Assembly: GCA_002710685.1 (NCBI GenBank)
Contig: PALD01000071.1
Location: forward strand, 62,001-126,000
Direction: 5' to 3'
DNA from: Cytophagaceae bacterium
Lineage (GTDB): Bacteria > Bacteroidota > Bacteroidia > Flavobacteriales > Flavobacteriaceae
Length of the DNA: 64,000 nt
Below are positions 7,867-16,908 of the stretch, in pieces. A program made the position numbers and the translations under genes. Each line of letters starts with the position of its first letter. The first letter of the stretch is position 1. The notes beneath the pieces are model-generated. The model did no database searches. It had not been told where the DNA came from and worked only from the letters and a program-made list of their open reading frames with translations.

Positions 7867-8700
7867 TCATGACATCTCATCTGGGTCTGGACCAAACCTT
7901 TCATGCTTGTCCATGGCATCGATTTGAGCCATTTCATCTTGTGAGAGCTCAAAGTCAAACACATCTGCATTGCTGATGATATGTTCTTTTTTAACTGATT
8001 TTGGGATGGTTATGACGCCATTTTGTAAGTCCCAGCGCACGGTTACCTGGCCTTCGGTCTTGCCATGTTTTTCAGCGATGGCCTTGAGGGTCGGGTTTTT
8101 AAAGACATTGCCCTGTCCCAGTGGTGACCACGCCTCATATTGTATCTTGTTTTTCTTGCAGAAGTCCTGCAGCTCCTTTTGCACCAGCCAGGGATGAAAT
8201 TCCATCTGGTTCACCATGGGTGCTATCGTGGCATCTTGCATGAGGTCTTCAAGGTGGTGCTGTAAAAAGTTGCTCACGCCTATGGCCTTGATTTTGCCTT
8301 GATTATACAGGTCTTCAAGTGCACGCCAGGTTTCTTTGAACTTGCCTTTAATGGGCCAGTGTACCAGGTAGAGGTCCAGGTAATCCAGGTTAAGTTTTTC
8401 CATGGTCTTGTCAAAAGCGGCAATGGTCTTTTCATAGCCTTGATCATCGTTCCATACCTTGCTGGTCACAAAGATTTCGCCCCTGGGAATGCTACTCTTG
8501 TTAATGGCCTTGCCCACACCCTCTTCATTGTCGTAAAAAGCGGCGGTATCTATATGGCGGTAACCGGCATCTAGTGCCCAGTTGATGGCGTTGATGACTT
8601 CTTTGCCATCATCAGCCTTGTAAACGCCCAGGCCTAGATAGGGCATTTCAACACCGTTGTGGAGTTTCCATTTTCCGTTTATGTCGCTTATTTTTTTCAT
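7867..8700 (-). CDS. Aldo/keto reductase
   Basis: NADPH-dependent carbonyl reductase of the AKR superfamily, cytosolic, 277 residues. The catalytic tetrad is visible: D51 and Y56 (HIDTAAFYDNE), K81 (VTSKVWND) and H114 (LYLVHWP). The cofactor part has AIGVSNF, MEFHPW, AWSPLGQG and IPKSVKKEHI, as in the 2,5-diketogluconate reductase/AKR5 branch. The physiological substrate cannot be read from sequence. It is a single gene, with an intrinsic terminator downstream embedded in the convergent MFS gene. Confidence 0.94.
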   Translation of the reverse strand: MKKISDINGKWKLHNGVEMPYLGLGVYKADDGKEVINAINWALDAGYRHIDTAAFYDNEEGVGKAINKSSIPRGEIFVTSKVWNDDQGYEKTIAAFDKTMEKLNLDYLDLYLVHWPIKGKFKETWRALEDLYNQGKIKAIGVSNFLQHHLEDLMQDATIAPMVNQMEFHPWLVQKELQDFCKKNKIQYEAWSPLGQGNVFKNPTLKAIAEKHGKTEGQVTVRWDLQNGVITIPKSVKKEHIISNADVFDFELSQDEMAQIDAMDKHERFGPDPDEMS

Positions 8701-8746
8701 ATTGATAACTAGATATTCATGATTTTTAAAATGTTGTAAAACAAAG

Positions 8747-8769
8747 AACCCGTGAGGGTTTCACGGGTT
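8747..8769 (-). terminator. Terminator hairpin after the 47-aa lipoprotein gene
   Basis: AACCCGTGA (8747-8755) pairs with TCACGGGTT (8761-8769) around a 5-base loop. On the minus strand it is followed by CTTTGTTTT; on the plus strand by TTTG. It most likely ends transcripts of the small lipoprotein gene. Confidence 0.7.
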
Positions 8770-8793
8770 TTTGTATTTAAAATAGATTAAAAT

Positions 8794-8937
8794 TTAATCT
8801 ACAGCATCTTCAATTGCATCTCCTGCATCGTCAATTGCTTCTTCCACATCGTCTGCGGCGTTGTTTTTTTCGCGGCAGCTAATTAAGGTCGTACTTAATG
8901 TTGCCATCATGCAAAGTATAAAAATTGCTCTTTTCAT
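8794..8937 (-). CDS. Tiny acidic lipoprotein, 47 aa
   Basis: Short reading frame with a full lipoprotein signal: MKRAIFILCMMATLSTTLISC, lipobox cysteine at residue 21. The mature part is only about 27 residues and very acidic, built on a repeated pattern EAIDDAGDAIEDAVD. Such small acidic lipoproteins are common beside stress-linked membrane proteins in Bacteroidota, with no known function. A terminator hairpin follows about 25 bases downstream, and the small membrane protein gene lies upstream on the same strand. Confidence 0.7.
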   Translation of the reverse strand: MKRAIFILCMMATLSTTLISCREKNNAADDVEEAIDDAGDAIEDAVD

Positions 8938-8967
8938 AAGTATAGTGTTTAGTTAAGTTATACGTTT

Positions 8968-9123
8968 TTACAGTCTTCTTCCGGTGGCTAGCCTCCATAT
9001 GATTGCAATGACTGCAATTACAAGTAGGATGTGAATGATGCTGCCTATGTCAGGAAACGCGAAGTAACCTACCAGCCATCCTATAATAAGGAGTACGATT
9101 ATGAGCCAGATTATGTCTCTCAT
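8968..9123 (-). CDS. Small membrane protein, Lmo0937/DUF5670-like, 51 aa
   Basis: Two hydrophobic helices with a Pro-Asp-Ile turn between them: MRDIIWLIIVLLIIGWLVGY, then IHILLVIAVIAIIWRL and a basic tail ATGRRL. The IHILLVIA and C-terminal R-x-GRR pattern matches the Lmo0937/DUF5670 family of small membrane proteins of unknown, often stress-related, function. I chose the ATG at 9123; a longer start at 9171 would add 16 residues unlike the family. Confidence 0.72.
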   Translation of the reverse strand: MRDIIWLIIVLLIIGWLVGYFAFPDIGSIIHILLVIAVIAIIWRLATGRRL

Positions 9124-9663
9124 GATAATGGTTGTTTTAATTAGTTTCTTTAAATGTAGATAACCGTACAATTTGTAAGAAGCCAGTTAACAGCGGTTTA
9201 ACAGCGTAAACAAGAATTTTGTGGGTTCTTTATGATTTGCCTGGTTCATTTCTTAAGATTTTTAAGTTTTAATCCTGAGACAAAATTGTCGATCCCTGTG
9301 CTATCATACCGGTCATGAAAATGTTTGAACCGGCCCCCTCCCAAAAGGTGTTTCAGGATTCTTCGTTGCATGTATTAGTTTAAATAATACAATTTTTTGA
9401 GATGATGCTTTTTATATGATATTCTTTTCTAAAAGGTATGTATAAACATTAATCTTCCTGCCAGCAGGCCATGACGTTTATCCTTAGTTGATGGAGATAT
9501 GTATTATTTATAATTAAACGAAAAGGAACATCATTATAGATTGCGTGTATAAATTGTTTTTTTAATGTGTTCACAGGATGTTTTTCACAATGTTTTAAGC
9601 GTCAGCGTATTTTGTACTTCATAAATAAGAGGTGAAACACTATATTTGCCCGAAGCAGAGCAT
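9124..9663. other. Long non-coding stretch before the polysaccharide locus
   Basis: About 540 AT-rich bases with no supported gene. A small inverted repeat CCGGT...ACCGG spans about 9310-9333, and CCTGC-CA-GCAGG lies near 9460. A 22-codon frame from 9315 has no support. The last 25 bases hold a TAnnTTTG box for the first gene of the locus. The length suggests a leader or a regulatory region. Confidence 0.5.
9641..9648 (+). promoter_or_regulatory. Possible -7 box of the polysaccharide locus
   Basis: TATATTTG matches TAnnTTTG, 15 bases before the ATG at 9664. The nearest upstream TTG (9612-9614) is 26 bases away, longer than the usual 17-23. Confidence 0.35.
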
Positions 9664-10464
9664 ATGTTAAAGAAATCCCCTCTTCTTATAATACCCTTGC
9701 TGCTCTTTTGCATGCTGGCGTCCTGTGTACCCACGAAGGACCTTACCTATTTGCGGGAAGGTGAAGAAGTGGTCGATAGCCTATGGGTCGTTAACAAGCA
9801 GCATCAACCCTATCGCGTACAGGTAAATGACGTGCTCAGCATACGGGTTAAGGCCCTGGATCCAGAACTCGTGGAATTTTTTAATCCCGCTGCAGGTGGC
9901 GAGAGTGGCGGTAACGCTTTGAGCGAGGGATATTACTACGATGGATTTTCAGTTGACAGGCATGGTAAGATAAGGATACCCACAATAGGTGAGATTTCTG
10001 TGCTGGGCTACACGACCGAAGAAATACGGGAAATTATAGAAAAGAAGCTCCTGGATGAATACCTCAAGGAAAATGCAGAGCTTTTTGTGACCGTCAAGCT
10101 TGCTGGCATACGGTACACTATCGCTGGCGAGGTGGGTTCACCAGGTACAAAGGTTGAACTTGCCGAACAACTCACACTTCTTGAAGCCATTGCAAATAGT
10201 GGTGATATCCCCGTAACCGGTGACAGGAAGGATATACGCATTATAAGGCAATACGCTGGTGGGCAACGCGTTCACCATGTAGACCTCACAAAGATTGATG
10301 CGATGAACTCACCCTATTATTTTGTGCAGCCCAATGATGTGATCATCGTGAACCCACTGCCACAAAAATCATTGGGCGTAGGGACCACCGGGCTTTCATC
10401 GTTTACAACAATATTTAGCCTCTTAACATCAGTAACCGCAATAATCTTATTAATCACAAGGTAG
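9664..10464 (+). CDS. Wza-like polysaccharide export lipoprotein
   Basis: Outer-membrane channel subunit for surface polysaccharide. The 266-residue protein has signal peptide MLKKSPLLIIPLLLFCMLAS with lipobox cysteine 21, a poly-export domain (YRVQVNDVLSIRVKALDPEL through GKIRIPTIGEISVLGYTTEE), one SLBB domain (FVTVKLAGIRYTIAGEVGSP onward) and a hydrophobic C-terminal helix that may span the outer membrane as in Wza. It is shorter than enterobacterial Wza, as usual in Bacteroidota. The ATG at 9664 starts the signal peptide; a TTG at 9646 would add six residues and overlaps the promoter box. First gene of the locus; the Wzc-like gene starts at the next base. Confidence 0.9.
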   Translation: MLKKSPLLIIPLLLFCMLASCVPTKDLTYLREGEEVVDSLWVVNKQHQPYRVQVNDVLSIRVKALDPELVEFFNPAAGGESGGNALSEGYYYDGFSVDRHGKIRIPTIGEISVLGYTTEEIREIIEKKLLDEYLKENAELFVTVKLAGIRYTIAGEVGSPGTKVELAEQLTLLEAIANSGDIPVTGDRKDIRIIRQYAGGQRVHHVDLTKIDAMNSPYYFVQPNDVIIVNPLPQKSLGVGTTGLSSFTTIFSLLTSVTAIILLITR

Positions 10465-12906
10465 ATGGACGACGGTTTTGAAATAAAAGATCAACAGAAT
10501 TTCTTTGATTTCAGGGGTTTTTTGATCAAGCTCTTGAACTGGTGGCCGCTTTTCTTGATCTGCCTTGCCGCGGCACTTTATGTTGCCTATTATATCAATG
10601 TAAGGAAGTTGACGGTCTACCGCATGAGCAACATGATTACCGTAAAAGATGATCAAAACCCGTTTTTTACCAGCAACACCAGCCTGACCTTCAACTGGGG
10701 CGGTACGACTGATAAAGTGCAAACGGCAATGATTTTATTAAAATCACGTAGCCATACAGAAAAGGTTGTTGAGGAACTCCAGTTTTGCACAGATTACCTT
10801 AAGCAGGGAGAATATCATCTTGAGGATGTTTACGGCTCGACCCCATTTAAAATCGAAGTTAATGGAGAACGGCCCCAACTGCTCAACAAATTGATAAAGC
10901 TCACCTTTAAAGATGCTAAAAACTTTATCCTTGAAATACCTTTTACTGGGGGTAGCGGTGCAATGCAGGATTATGATACCAAAGATATCACCAGCATGGC
11001 CTTGCCGCCCACATCATTTGTTGCAGAGTACAGCCTGGGTGACCCGGTTGACCAGCCTTTTATGAACTTTAAGGTTGCTCCCACGGAGATTTTGGCGCAA
11101 GCCGGACAGGTTTTTTACATACGTTTTAAAAGCTTTGATGGGGTTGTGGGTGCATATAGGGGTATCAACATAGACCAGACACCATCTGGAAGCAGTATCC
11201 TGTCGTTGAGCCTTACGGGAACAAACAAAAAAAGATTGGTAGACTTTTTGAACACCTCTGTAGAGGTGCTCAGCAAGGACCAGCTGGAGCGTAAAAACCT
11301 GTTTGCCACAAAAACCATAAAATTTATTGATAGCAGCCTTGCGGTCAAGTCAAGGGAAATGCGGGAAGTACAGGATGAGCTTGATAATTTTAGAAAAGGT
11401 AATCGTGCCGTTACCATGAGTGGTGGTGAGGAAAGCCTTGTAACTAAATTGACAGATCTTGACGGAAGAAAACAGAATATTGAGCAACAATTGCTCTATT
11501 ATCAAAACCTGGAGAGCTATTTAAGAAACCGTACGGACTATTCGACCGATATTCCCGCACCATCAGTGGCTGGGATAGGAGAAGCAAGTATTGCATCAGG
11601 CGTGGCTACCATAATAGAACTTTCTGAACAGCGCAACAGGTACACGTTTACGGCAAAACCCAACAACCCCGTGTTTCAGGACCTGGACAGGCGTGTCAAT
11701 GCGGCTAAAGAAGTGCTGCTGGAAAACATAGCATCCTCATCACAACTCCTGAACTCGCAACTCCTGGACGTACGCAGGCAGATAGGCAATGCAGAATCAC
11801 AGATAAGCAAGCTGCCCGCGGAGCAACAGGAACTGCTGGGCATACAAAGAAGGTATAACCTAAGTGAAAGCTCATACAGTGTATTTCTTGCCAAAAGGAG
11901 CGAGGCAGGGATCGTGAAGGCTGCAAACGTCTCAGACATCATGGTGATTGACTCTGCCAGGGATACCGGTGGTGGTGCGATAGGCCCCAATACCAGGACC
12001 AATTATGTCATGGCCACCATCGTGGGACTGGCCGTGCCCTTTGCATTTGTGTTCTTCCTTTTCTTTATAGATAACAAGATCAAGAATGCAAAGGATATTA
12101 AACGGCTTACCCCTTTGACCATTTTAGGGACCATAGGCAAGAGTAAATCAAACTCAAACCTGGTTCTTGTAGATGAGCCCCATTCGGCCGTGGCAGAAGC
12201 CTTTAGGGGGTTGAGAAGCAGCCTGCAGTTTATCTATAAGAGAAATAATGTAGAAGGCAGCAAGACGGTAAGCATTACCTCTTCAATTTCTGGTGAAGGG
12301 AAGACATTTTGCAGTATAAACCTGGCATCTGTTTTCGCTTTAAGCGAAAGAAAAACAGTACTGGTGGGGCTGGATCTGAGAAGGCCCAAGATTTTTGATG
12401 ACTTCAACCTGACCAATGACAGTGGGGTGGTCAACTATCTCATAGGCGAGAAAAAAATGGATGAGATAGTACAAAAGACAAGCATTGAAAACCTCGATAT
12501 AATCTTGTCAGGTCCCGTGCCCCCCAATCCTTCAGAATTATTGATAGGGGAGCAGATGGATACATTCATGAACGAGCTCAAGTCCCGGTATGACTACATC
12601 GTGCTTGATACCCCTCCCATAGGTCTGGTGGCTGATGCCCTTGAGATTGATGAGTATGTTGATGCCACGCTGTATGTGGTGCGCCAGGACTACACTAAAA
12701 AGGCCATGCTGGAAATCATCAATGAAAAATACAGAAATGGCCAGATAGGCAATATTAGCCTAGTGCTCAACTATTTTAGGACAAAGGGCAAGATGGGCTA
12801 TGGTTACGGTTATGATTATGGCTACAGTTATGGGGGATATGGGTCAAGCATCAAGAAAACCTGGTTTCAAAAATTATTTTCCAGGTTCAAAAAACACAAC
12901 AGCTGA
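10465..12906 (+). CDS. Wzc-like tyrosine autokinase / chain-length protein
   Basis: Inner-membrane co-polymerase controlling chain length and export. The 813 residues contain an N-terminal Wzz domain with a first membrane helix (about 28-46), a long periplasmic coiled-coil part with GNVR-type SESSYSVFLAKRSEAGIVKA (about 470), a second helix (about 513-535) and a cytosolic CpsD/CapB kinase. The kinase has Walker A SSISGEGKT (about 606-614), Walker A' VGLDLRRP, GPVPPNPSELL and Walker B YIVLDTPP. The tail (about residues 778-795) is packed with tyrosines (GYGYGYDYGYSYGGYG), the expected autophosphorylation cluster. It overlaps the next start by one base. A TTTCGCTTTAAGCGAAA palindrome lies in the kinase domain. 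Confidence 0.94.
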   Translation: MDDGFEIKDQQNFFDFRGFLIKLLNWWPLFLICLAAALYVAYYINVRKLTVYRMSNMITVKDDQNPFFTSNTSLTFNWGGTTDKVQTAMILLKSRSHTEKVVEELQFCTDYLKQGEYHLEDVYGSTPFKIEVNGERPQLLNKLIKLTFKDAKNFILEIPFTGGSGAMQDYDTKDITSMALPPTSFVAEYSLGDPVDQPFMNFKVAPTEILAQAGQVFYIRFKSFDGVVGAYRGINIDQTPSGSSILSLSLTGTNKKRLVDFLNTSVEVLSKDQLERKNLFATKTIKFIDSSLAVKSREMREVQDELDNFRKGNRAVTMSGGEESLVTKLTDLDGRKQNIEQQLLYYQNLESYLRNRTDYSTDIPAPSVAGIGEASIASGVATIIELSEQRNRYTFTAKPNNPVFQDLDRRVNAAKEVLLENIASSSQLLNSQLLDVRRQIGNAESQISKLPAEQQELLGIQRRYNLSESSYSVFLAKRSEAGIVKAANVSDIMVIDSARDTGGGAIGPNTRTNYVMATIVGLAVPFAFVFFLFFIDNKIKNAKDIKRLTPLTILGTIGKSKSNSNLVLVDEPHSAVAEAFRGLRSSLQFIYKRNNVEGSKTVSITSSISGEGKTFCSINLASVFALSERKTVLVGLDLRRPKIFDDFNLTNDSGVVNYLIGEKKMDEIVQKTSIENLDIILSGPVPPNPSELLIGEQMDTFMNELKSRYDYIVLDTPPIGLVADALEIDEYVDATLYVVRQDYTKKAMLEIINEKYRNGQIGNISLVLNYFRTKGKMGYGYGYDYGYSYGGYGSSIKKTWFQKLFSRFKKHNS
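12333..12349. repeat. Dispersed palindrome, TTTCGCT type
   Basis: TTTCGCT-TTA-AGCGAAA inside the wzc-like gene, encoding FALSER. Confidence 0.8.
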
Positions 12907-13775
12907 TGAATAATGAAACTGAAGGAGAATGGCTGTATGTCATCGATAGCCGTCAAAAGCTCCTGGATTTCAACTTCAAGGAGATATGGCGTTACCGCGA
13001 CCTGCTCATGCTTTTTGTGAGGCGGGATATCGTCGCTACCTATAAGCAGACCATACTGGGCCCTTTATGGTATTTGATTCAACCCTTATTCACTTCAGTT
13101 GTATTTACCTTGGTCTTCAATAATATAGCAACCATCAAGACGGGTAGTGCGCCACCATTTTTATTTAATCTGGCCGGGGTTACCCTCTGGGGATATTTCA
13201 TGCAGTGCTTGACAAACTCATCAAATACGTTTGCCAGCAATGCCGGCCTTTTTTCCAAGGTATATTTTCCACGTTTGATATCACCATTATCTCAAGCTAT
13301 AAGCAGTTTGTTCAAACTGGGGGTTCAGATTTTGATTTTTATGGCATTCTATATTTATTATGTGCTCAAGGGAAAAAACTTAAGCCCCGAACCAGAAATA
13401 TGGTTGTTTCCACTCTTGATTGTTGTTCTTGCGATTTTTGGTCTAGGGGTGGGCATGATAATATCTTCACTCACCACAAAATATAGGGATTTTAGGATAC
13501 TTATAGGGTTTGCAACCACGTTGCTCATGTATGTATCAGCAGTGATGTATCCATTATCAGAGGTAGAAAACAGTGCAACGTTATCAAGCTATTCATGGAT
13601 TGTGGAGTATAATCCCATAGCCCTTATCATAGAAGCCTTTAGGTACATGACGCTGGGCGAGGGTTATTTTAATATTGTTACCTTGAGCTACTGCACGGGC
13701 ATAAGTATTTTACTTTTTTTAATTGGCCTTGCCGTCTTTAACAGGACCGGGAAGAATTTTATTGATACGATTTAA
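12906..13775 (+). CDS. Polysaccharide ABC transporter permease (Wzm-like)
   Basis: Membrane part of an ABC-2 type exporter for polysaccharide. The 289 residues begin with a cytosolic segment DFNFKEIWRYRDLLMLFVRRDIVATYKQTILGPLWYLIQP that is the classic Wzm/TagG amphipathic gate region, followed by six hydrophobic segments. It partners with the ATP-binding protein encoded next (stop 13775, start 13777). It overlaps the last base of the Wzc-like gene, so all four export genes are one transcript. Confidence 0.93.
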   Translation: MNNETEGEWLYVIDSRQKLLDFNFKEIWRYRDLLMLFVRRDIVATYKQTILGPLWYLIQPLFTSVVFTLVFNNIATIKTGSAPPFLFNLAGVTLWGYFMQCLTNSSNTFASNAGLFSKVYFPRLISPLSQAISSLFKLGVQILIFMAFYIYYVLKGKNLSPEPEIWLFPLLIVVLAIFGLGVGMIISSLTTKYRDFRILIGFATTLLMYVSAVMYPLSEVENSATLSSYSWIVEYNPIALIIEAFRYMTLGEGYFNIVTLSYCTGISILLFLIGLAVFNRTGKNFIDTI

Positions 13776-13776
13776 G

Positions 13777-15048
13777 ATGAGTAAAGTAATTTTAAAAGCT
13801 GAGAATATTTCAAAGCAGTACCGTTTAGGTCTTGTGGGAACAGGGACGTTGCGTGATGATTTAAAACGTAACTGGGCACGCTTACGCGGAAAAGAAGACC
13901 CATTTCTTAAAGTAGGAGAAGTGAATGATAGAAGCAAGAAGGGGAATGATGATTATGTGTGGGCGCTTAGGGATATAAATTTTGAAGTAAAGCAAGGAGA
14001 GGTGCTTGGAATTATAGGAAAGAACGGAGCAGGAAAGTCCACTTTGCTGAAAATACTTTCTCAGGTTACATCGCCTACCACAGGAAGAATTAAGAGCAGA
14101 GGACGAATAGCTTCTTTGCTTGAAGTAGGGACAGGTTTTCATCCAGAATTGACAGGTAGAGAAAACATATACCTAAACGGTGCAATCTTAGGAATGAACA
14201 AAGCCGAGATCAACTCAAAGCTTGACGAGATCATTGATTTTTCGGGCTGTGAGCGATATATAGATACTCCGGTAAAAAGATATTCCTCAGGAATGACCGT
14301 GAGGCTTGGTTTTGCAGTAGCGGCACATCTTGAACCAGAAATTCTTGTAGTGGATGAGGTTTTGGCCGTAGGTGATGCGGAATTTCAGAAGAAAGCTATA
14401 GGTAAGATGCAGGATATTTCACAGGGTGAAGGAAGAACTGTACTTTTTGTGAGTCATAATATGGCGAGTGTACAAAGTTTGTGTACGCGTGGCATTCTTC
14501 TAGAGAATGGTTTTATAGCGAAGGAGAGTGCAATTAACAAAGTAATTGATCACTACTTGATACATCAGTCAAATAAAAATGTACTTGAAGTAGGGCAAGA
14601 GTATAACTTTCCAGAAAAGAGCGAATATCTTATTTACGTAAAAAGTATAACATTCGAGGAAAGAATTTCTACGGGACATGGATTAAAAATTTTACTTAAA
14701 ATACAATCATCATCCACAATCAATGTCTCTTTTGCATTGGGTTTTAGAAATTCATTTAAAGAGAATGTTTATCAAATTTTATCTGAAAATACGGACGAGT
14801 ATATTGCAATATCTTCTGGTACTTCTCAAATTTACTGTGAAACAAATGAGCTTCCTCTTATGCCTGGTAAATTTCACTTAACTCTATGGGTTGGTTCTGG
14901 AGGGGTTACATATGAGAAACATTTAAATTTCACTTCTATTGAGGTGCAAGAGGGTTTTTTTAGGGAAGGAATAAGAATTAAGGATAAAAAGTATCCTGTA
15001 GTAACAGATGCAAATTGGAGAGTAATTGATTATTATAAAAAAGGATAG
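13777..15048 (+). CDS. Polysaccharide ABC transporter ATPase with C-terminal glycan-binding domain (Wzt-like)
   Basis: ATPase partner of the permease before it. The 423 residues hold Walker A GKNGAGKS (81-88), the Wzt-type loop IASLLEVGTGFHPELTGREN, signature YSSGMTVRLGFA, Walker B EILVVDEVLAVGD and switch VSHN. After about residue 260 a beta-rich domain of about 160 residues follows, as in Wzt proteins that recognise a terminal cap on the finished glycan. I chose ATG 13777 because MSKVILKAENISKQYR is the family N-terminus; an upstream start at 13723 would overlap the permease. Base composition turns AT-rich from about here. Confidence 0.93.
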   Translation: MSKVILKAENISKQYRLGLVGTGTLRDDLKRNWARLRGKEDPFLKVGEVNDRSKKGNDDYVWALRDINFEVKQGEVLGIIGKNGAGKSTLLKILSQVTSPTTGRIKSRGRIASLLEVGTGFHPELTGRENIYLNGAILGMNKAEINSKLDEIIDFSGCERYIDTPVKRYSSGMTVRLGFAVAAHLEPEILVVDEVLAVGDAEFQKKAIGKMQDISQGEGRTVLFVSHNMASVQSLCTRGILLENGFIAKESAINKVIDHYLIHQSNKNVLEVGQEYNFPEKSEYLIYVKSITFEERISTGHGLKILLKIQSSSTINVSFALGFRNSFKENVYQILSENTDEYIAISSGTSQIYCETNELPLMPGKFHLTLWVGSGGVTYEKHLNFTSIEVQEGFFREGIRIKDKKYPVVTDANWRVIDYYKKG

Positions 15049-15075
15049 TCCTAGGGTAAGTTTAAAATACTATAA

Positions 15076-15906
15076 ATGGAAGCTAATACTTATCATTTTT
15101 TAATAACGAGATATAATCTCATATCTTCTTCTTGGAATACAGACAAAAGAAACAATAGGGTTACAGACAAAGATTGGTTACTAAGTCGTGAAAATCTTTT
15201 TCTAAGATATTGTTTGCCATCTGTCATTAATCAAAAGGATAAAAATTTTTATTGGTTCATTTATTTTCAGGAAGGTACTGAAAGTGATCTTGTGAAAGTT
15301 TTGGATGAGATTAGTAAATATAAATTTATACATCCATTTTTTATAGCGGGAATAGTTAGTCTTAATAATCACGTTCAGAAATCAATATCAAATATTATAA
15401 ATAAAAAAGCGAAGGTGATTACCAGTCGATTAGATAATGACGATGCGATTCATTATAATTTCATTAAGAATATAAAAAAAGAACTTATAAATGAAGGGCA
15501 TAATACCGTCTTATCTTTCTCAAAAGGCTTATGCTTAAATTTAACCGAAGGTTTTACATTAAGCACTCTTGATTTTACTTTGAATCAATTTGTTAGTTTG
15601 CTAGAGTTTGAAGGTCAGGGTTTTTTTAAAGGAGTCTATTGTAATCCTCATAATAAATGGGGGCCTCGTTTTATAGTCAAGGATTCGAAAATTCGAAATA
15701 TGTGGTTGCAGATTGTGCATAAACGGAATTTACTTAATGAATTTAGAGGTCGACTTTCATATCCCTTTATAATAAAATCTTTTGGAAAAATAGATGTGCC
15801 TAACCCTTGGATTTATAATTTAAAAGTTTTTAAAAGTAGAATAAAAGCTAAGGTTAATAAATTTCCTGCTTACTATAGGCTAAAGAAATTAATTAATGGA
15901 AAATAA
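15076..15906 (+). CDS. Putative rhamnosyltransferase-like glycosyltransferase (PF11316 type)
   Basis: Cytosolic glycosyltransferase of the GT-A fold. The N-terminus HFLITRYNLISSSWNTDK, the LFLRYCLPSVINQKDKNFYW segment and the metal-binding RLDNDDA motif (118-124) match the putative rhamnosyltransferase family. The true donor is not proven by sequence. 276 residues, AT-rich, 27 bases after the Wzt-like gene and overlapping the next glycosyltransferase by 11 bases. Confidence 0.82.
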   Translation: MEANTYHFLITRYNLISSSWNTDKRNNRVTDKDWLLSRENLFLRYCLPSVINQKDKNFYWFIYFQEGTESDLVKVLDEISKYKFIHPFFIAGIVSLNNHVQKSISNIINKKAKVITSRLDNDDAIHYNFIKNIKKELINEGHNTVLSFSKGLCLNLTEGFTLSTLDFTLNQFVSLLEFEGQGFFKGVYCNPHNKWGPRFIVKDSKIRNMWLQIVHKRNLLNEFRGRLSYPFIIKSFGKIDVPNPWIYNLKVFKSRIKAKVNKFPAYYRLKKLINGK

Positions 15907-16873
15907 ACTTATTTCCATTATTATACCAACTTATAATAGAGCTCATTTAATCGGTGAAACTTTAAATAGTCTTCTAGCTCAGACATATAAGGATTGGGAA
16001 TGTATTATAGTTGATGATGGTTCAACTGATGATACAAATAATGTTGTGGAAGAGTATGTTGCTCAAGACAATCGATTTATTTTTGTCTATCGTCCGAGAG
16101 ATCGAAGAAAGGGAGCGAATGCTTGCCGAAATTATGGCTTTGAAATGAGTAATGGAGAATATATTAATTGGTTTGATAGTGATGATATTATGCTTCCAAA
16201 TTTTTTATTGGAAAAAGTTGATGCTATCCAACACTATGATTCTGATTACATAATTTCAAAAACTTTTGATTTCAATCATCCTAACTCTGGCGAAATTGTA
16301 GGCTATAATTCAAAATACTATTTATTTGAAAAATATAGAATCAACCACCTTAATTATGTAAAGCAGAATATTAATTGGCTCACACCAGATTTTTTTTGCA
16401 GAAGGGACATTTTAAAGAATATATCTTTCAATGAAAAGCTGTCTTCTGGTCAAGAGTATAATTTCATTTGTAAAGTTACTGCTGTGAGTAATAGGAGTTA
16501 TCTTGTCGATAAATTTCTTTCCAAAAGAAGAATGCACTCAAATTCTATAAAAGGTAAATTAATTTCTAATAATAAAAAATATCTAATTGATCGGGGTATT
16601 GTTTATTTAGAAACATGGCTGGATCTAAGAAAATTTAATGATTCTGATGCCACTCAATTTCTTTTCAAAAAATCAATAAGTCATTCTTTGAGAGTAGAAA
16701 TACCGTGTAGTTTTTTTTACATATGGAGATTATATTACCATTTAAGAAAATATTCAAATAGGTTAGGTGCATACTACATTTCATACCAAATTCTATGCAG
16801 AATTCTTGGAGTTGGACATTTTCTTAGAATTAAATTCTTAAAAGGCTGGCGAGAAATTGAAGAGTTTATATGA
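15896..16873 (+). CDS. GT2 family glycosyltransferase, copy A of a tandem pair
   Basis: GT-A glycosyltransferase with ISIIIPTYNRAHLIGETLNS, nucleotide-binding IIVDDGS (37-43), GANACRNYG and metal-binding WFDSDDIM (DSDD at 94-97). The second half has WLTPDFFCRRDIL and LSSGQEYNF, the acceptor side. It is clearly paralogous to the next gene over its full N-terminal 250 residues, pointing to a tandem duplication. Donor and acceptor are unknown. 325 residues; the C-terminal 70 are basic and may touch the membrane. Confidence 0.9.
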   Translation: MENKLISIIIPTYNRAHLIGETLNSLLAQTYKDWECIIVDDGSTDDTNNVVEEYVAQDNRFIFVYRPRDRRKGANACRNYGFEMSNGEYINWFDSDDIMLPNFLLEKVDAIQHYDSDYIISKTFDFNHPNSGEIVGYNSKYYLFEKYRINHLNYVKQNINWLTPDFFCRRDILKNISFNEKLSSGQEYNFICKVTAVSNRSYLVDKFLSKRRMHSNSIKGKLISNNKKYLIDRGIVYLETWLDLRKFNDSDATQFLFKKSISHSLRVEIPCSFFYIWRLYYHLRKYSNRLGAYYISYQILCRILGVGHFLRIKFLKGWREIEEFI

Positions 16874-16908
16874 ATCTTTATCAATATTAATATGCTATTT
16901 CATTTTAA

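Noticed and set aside
9315..9383. A 22-codon frame in the gap before the polysaccharide locus
   Set aside because: Too short, no composition support, no terminator or partner hairpin as in the MFS leader.
13881..13896. A weak palindrome-like sequence CGCTTACGCGGAAAAG in the wzt-like gene
   Set aside because: Arms do not match beyond a few bases; not counted as a copy of the repeat family.
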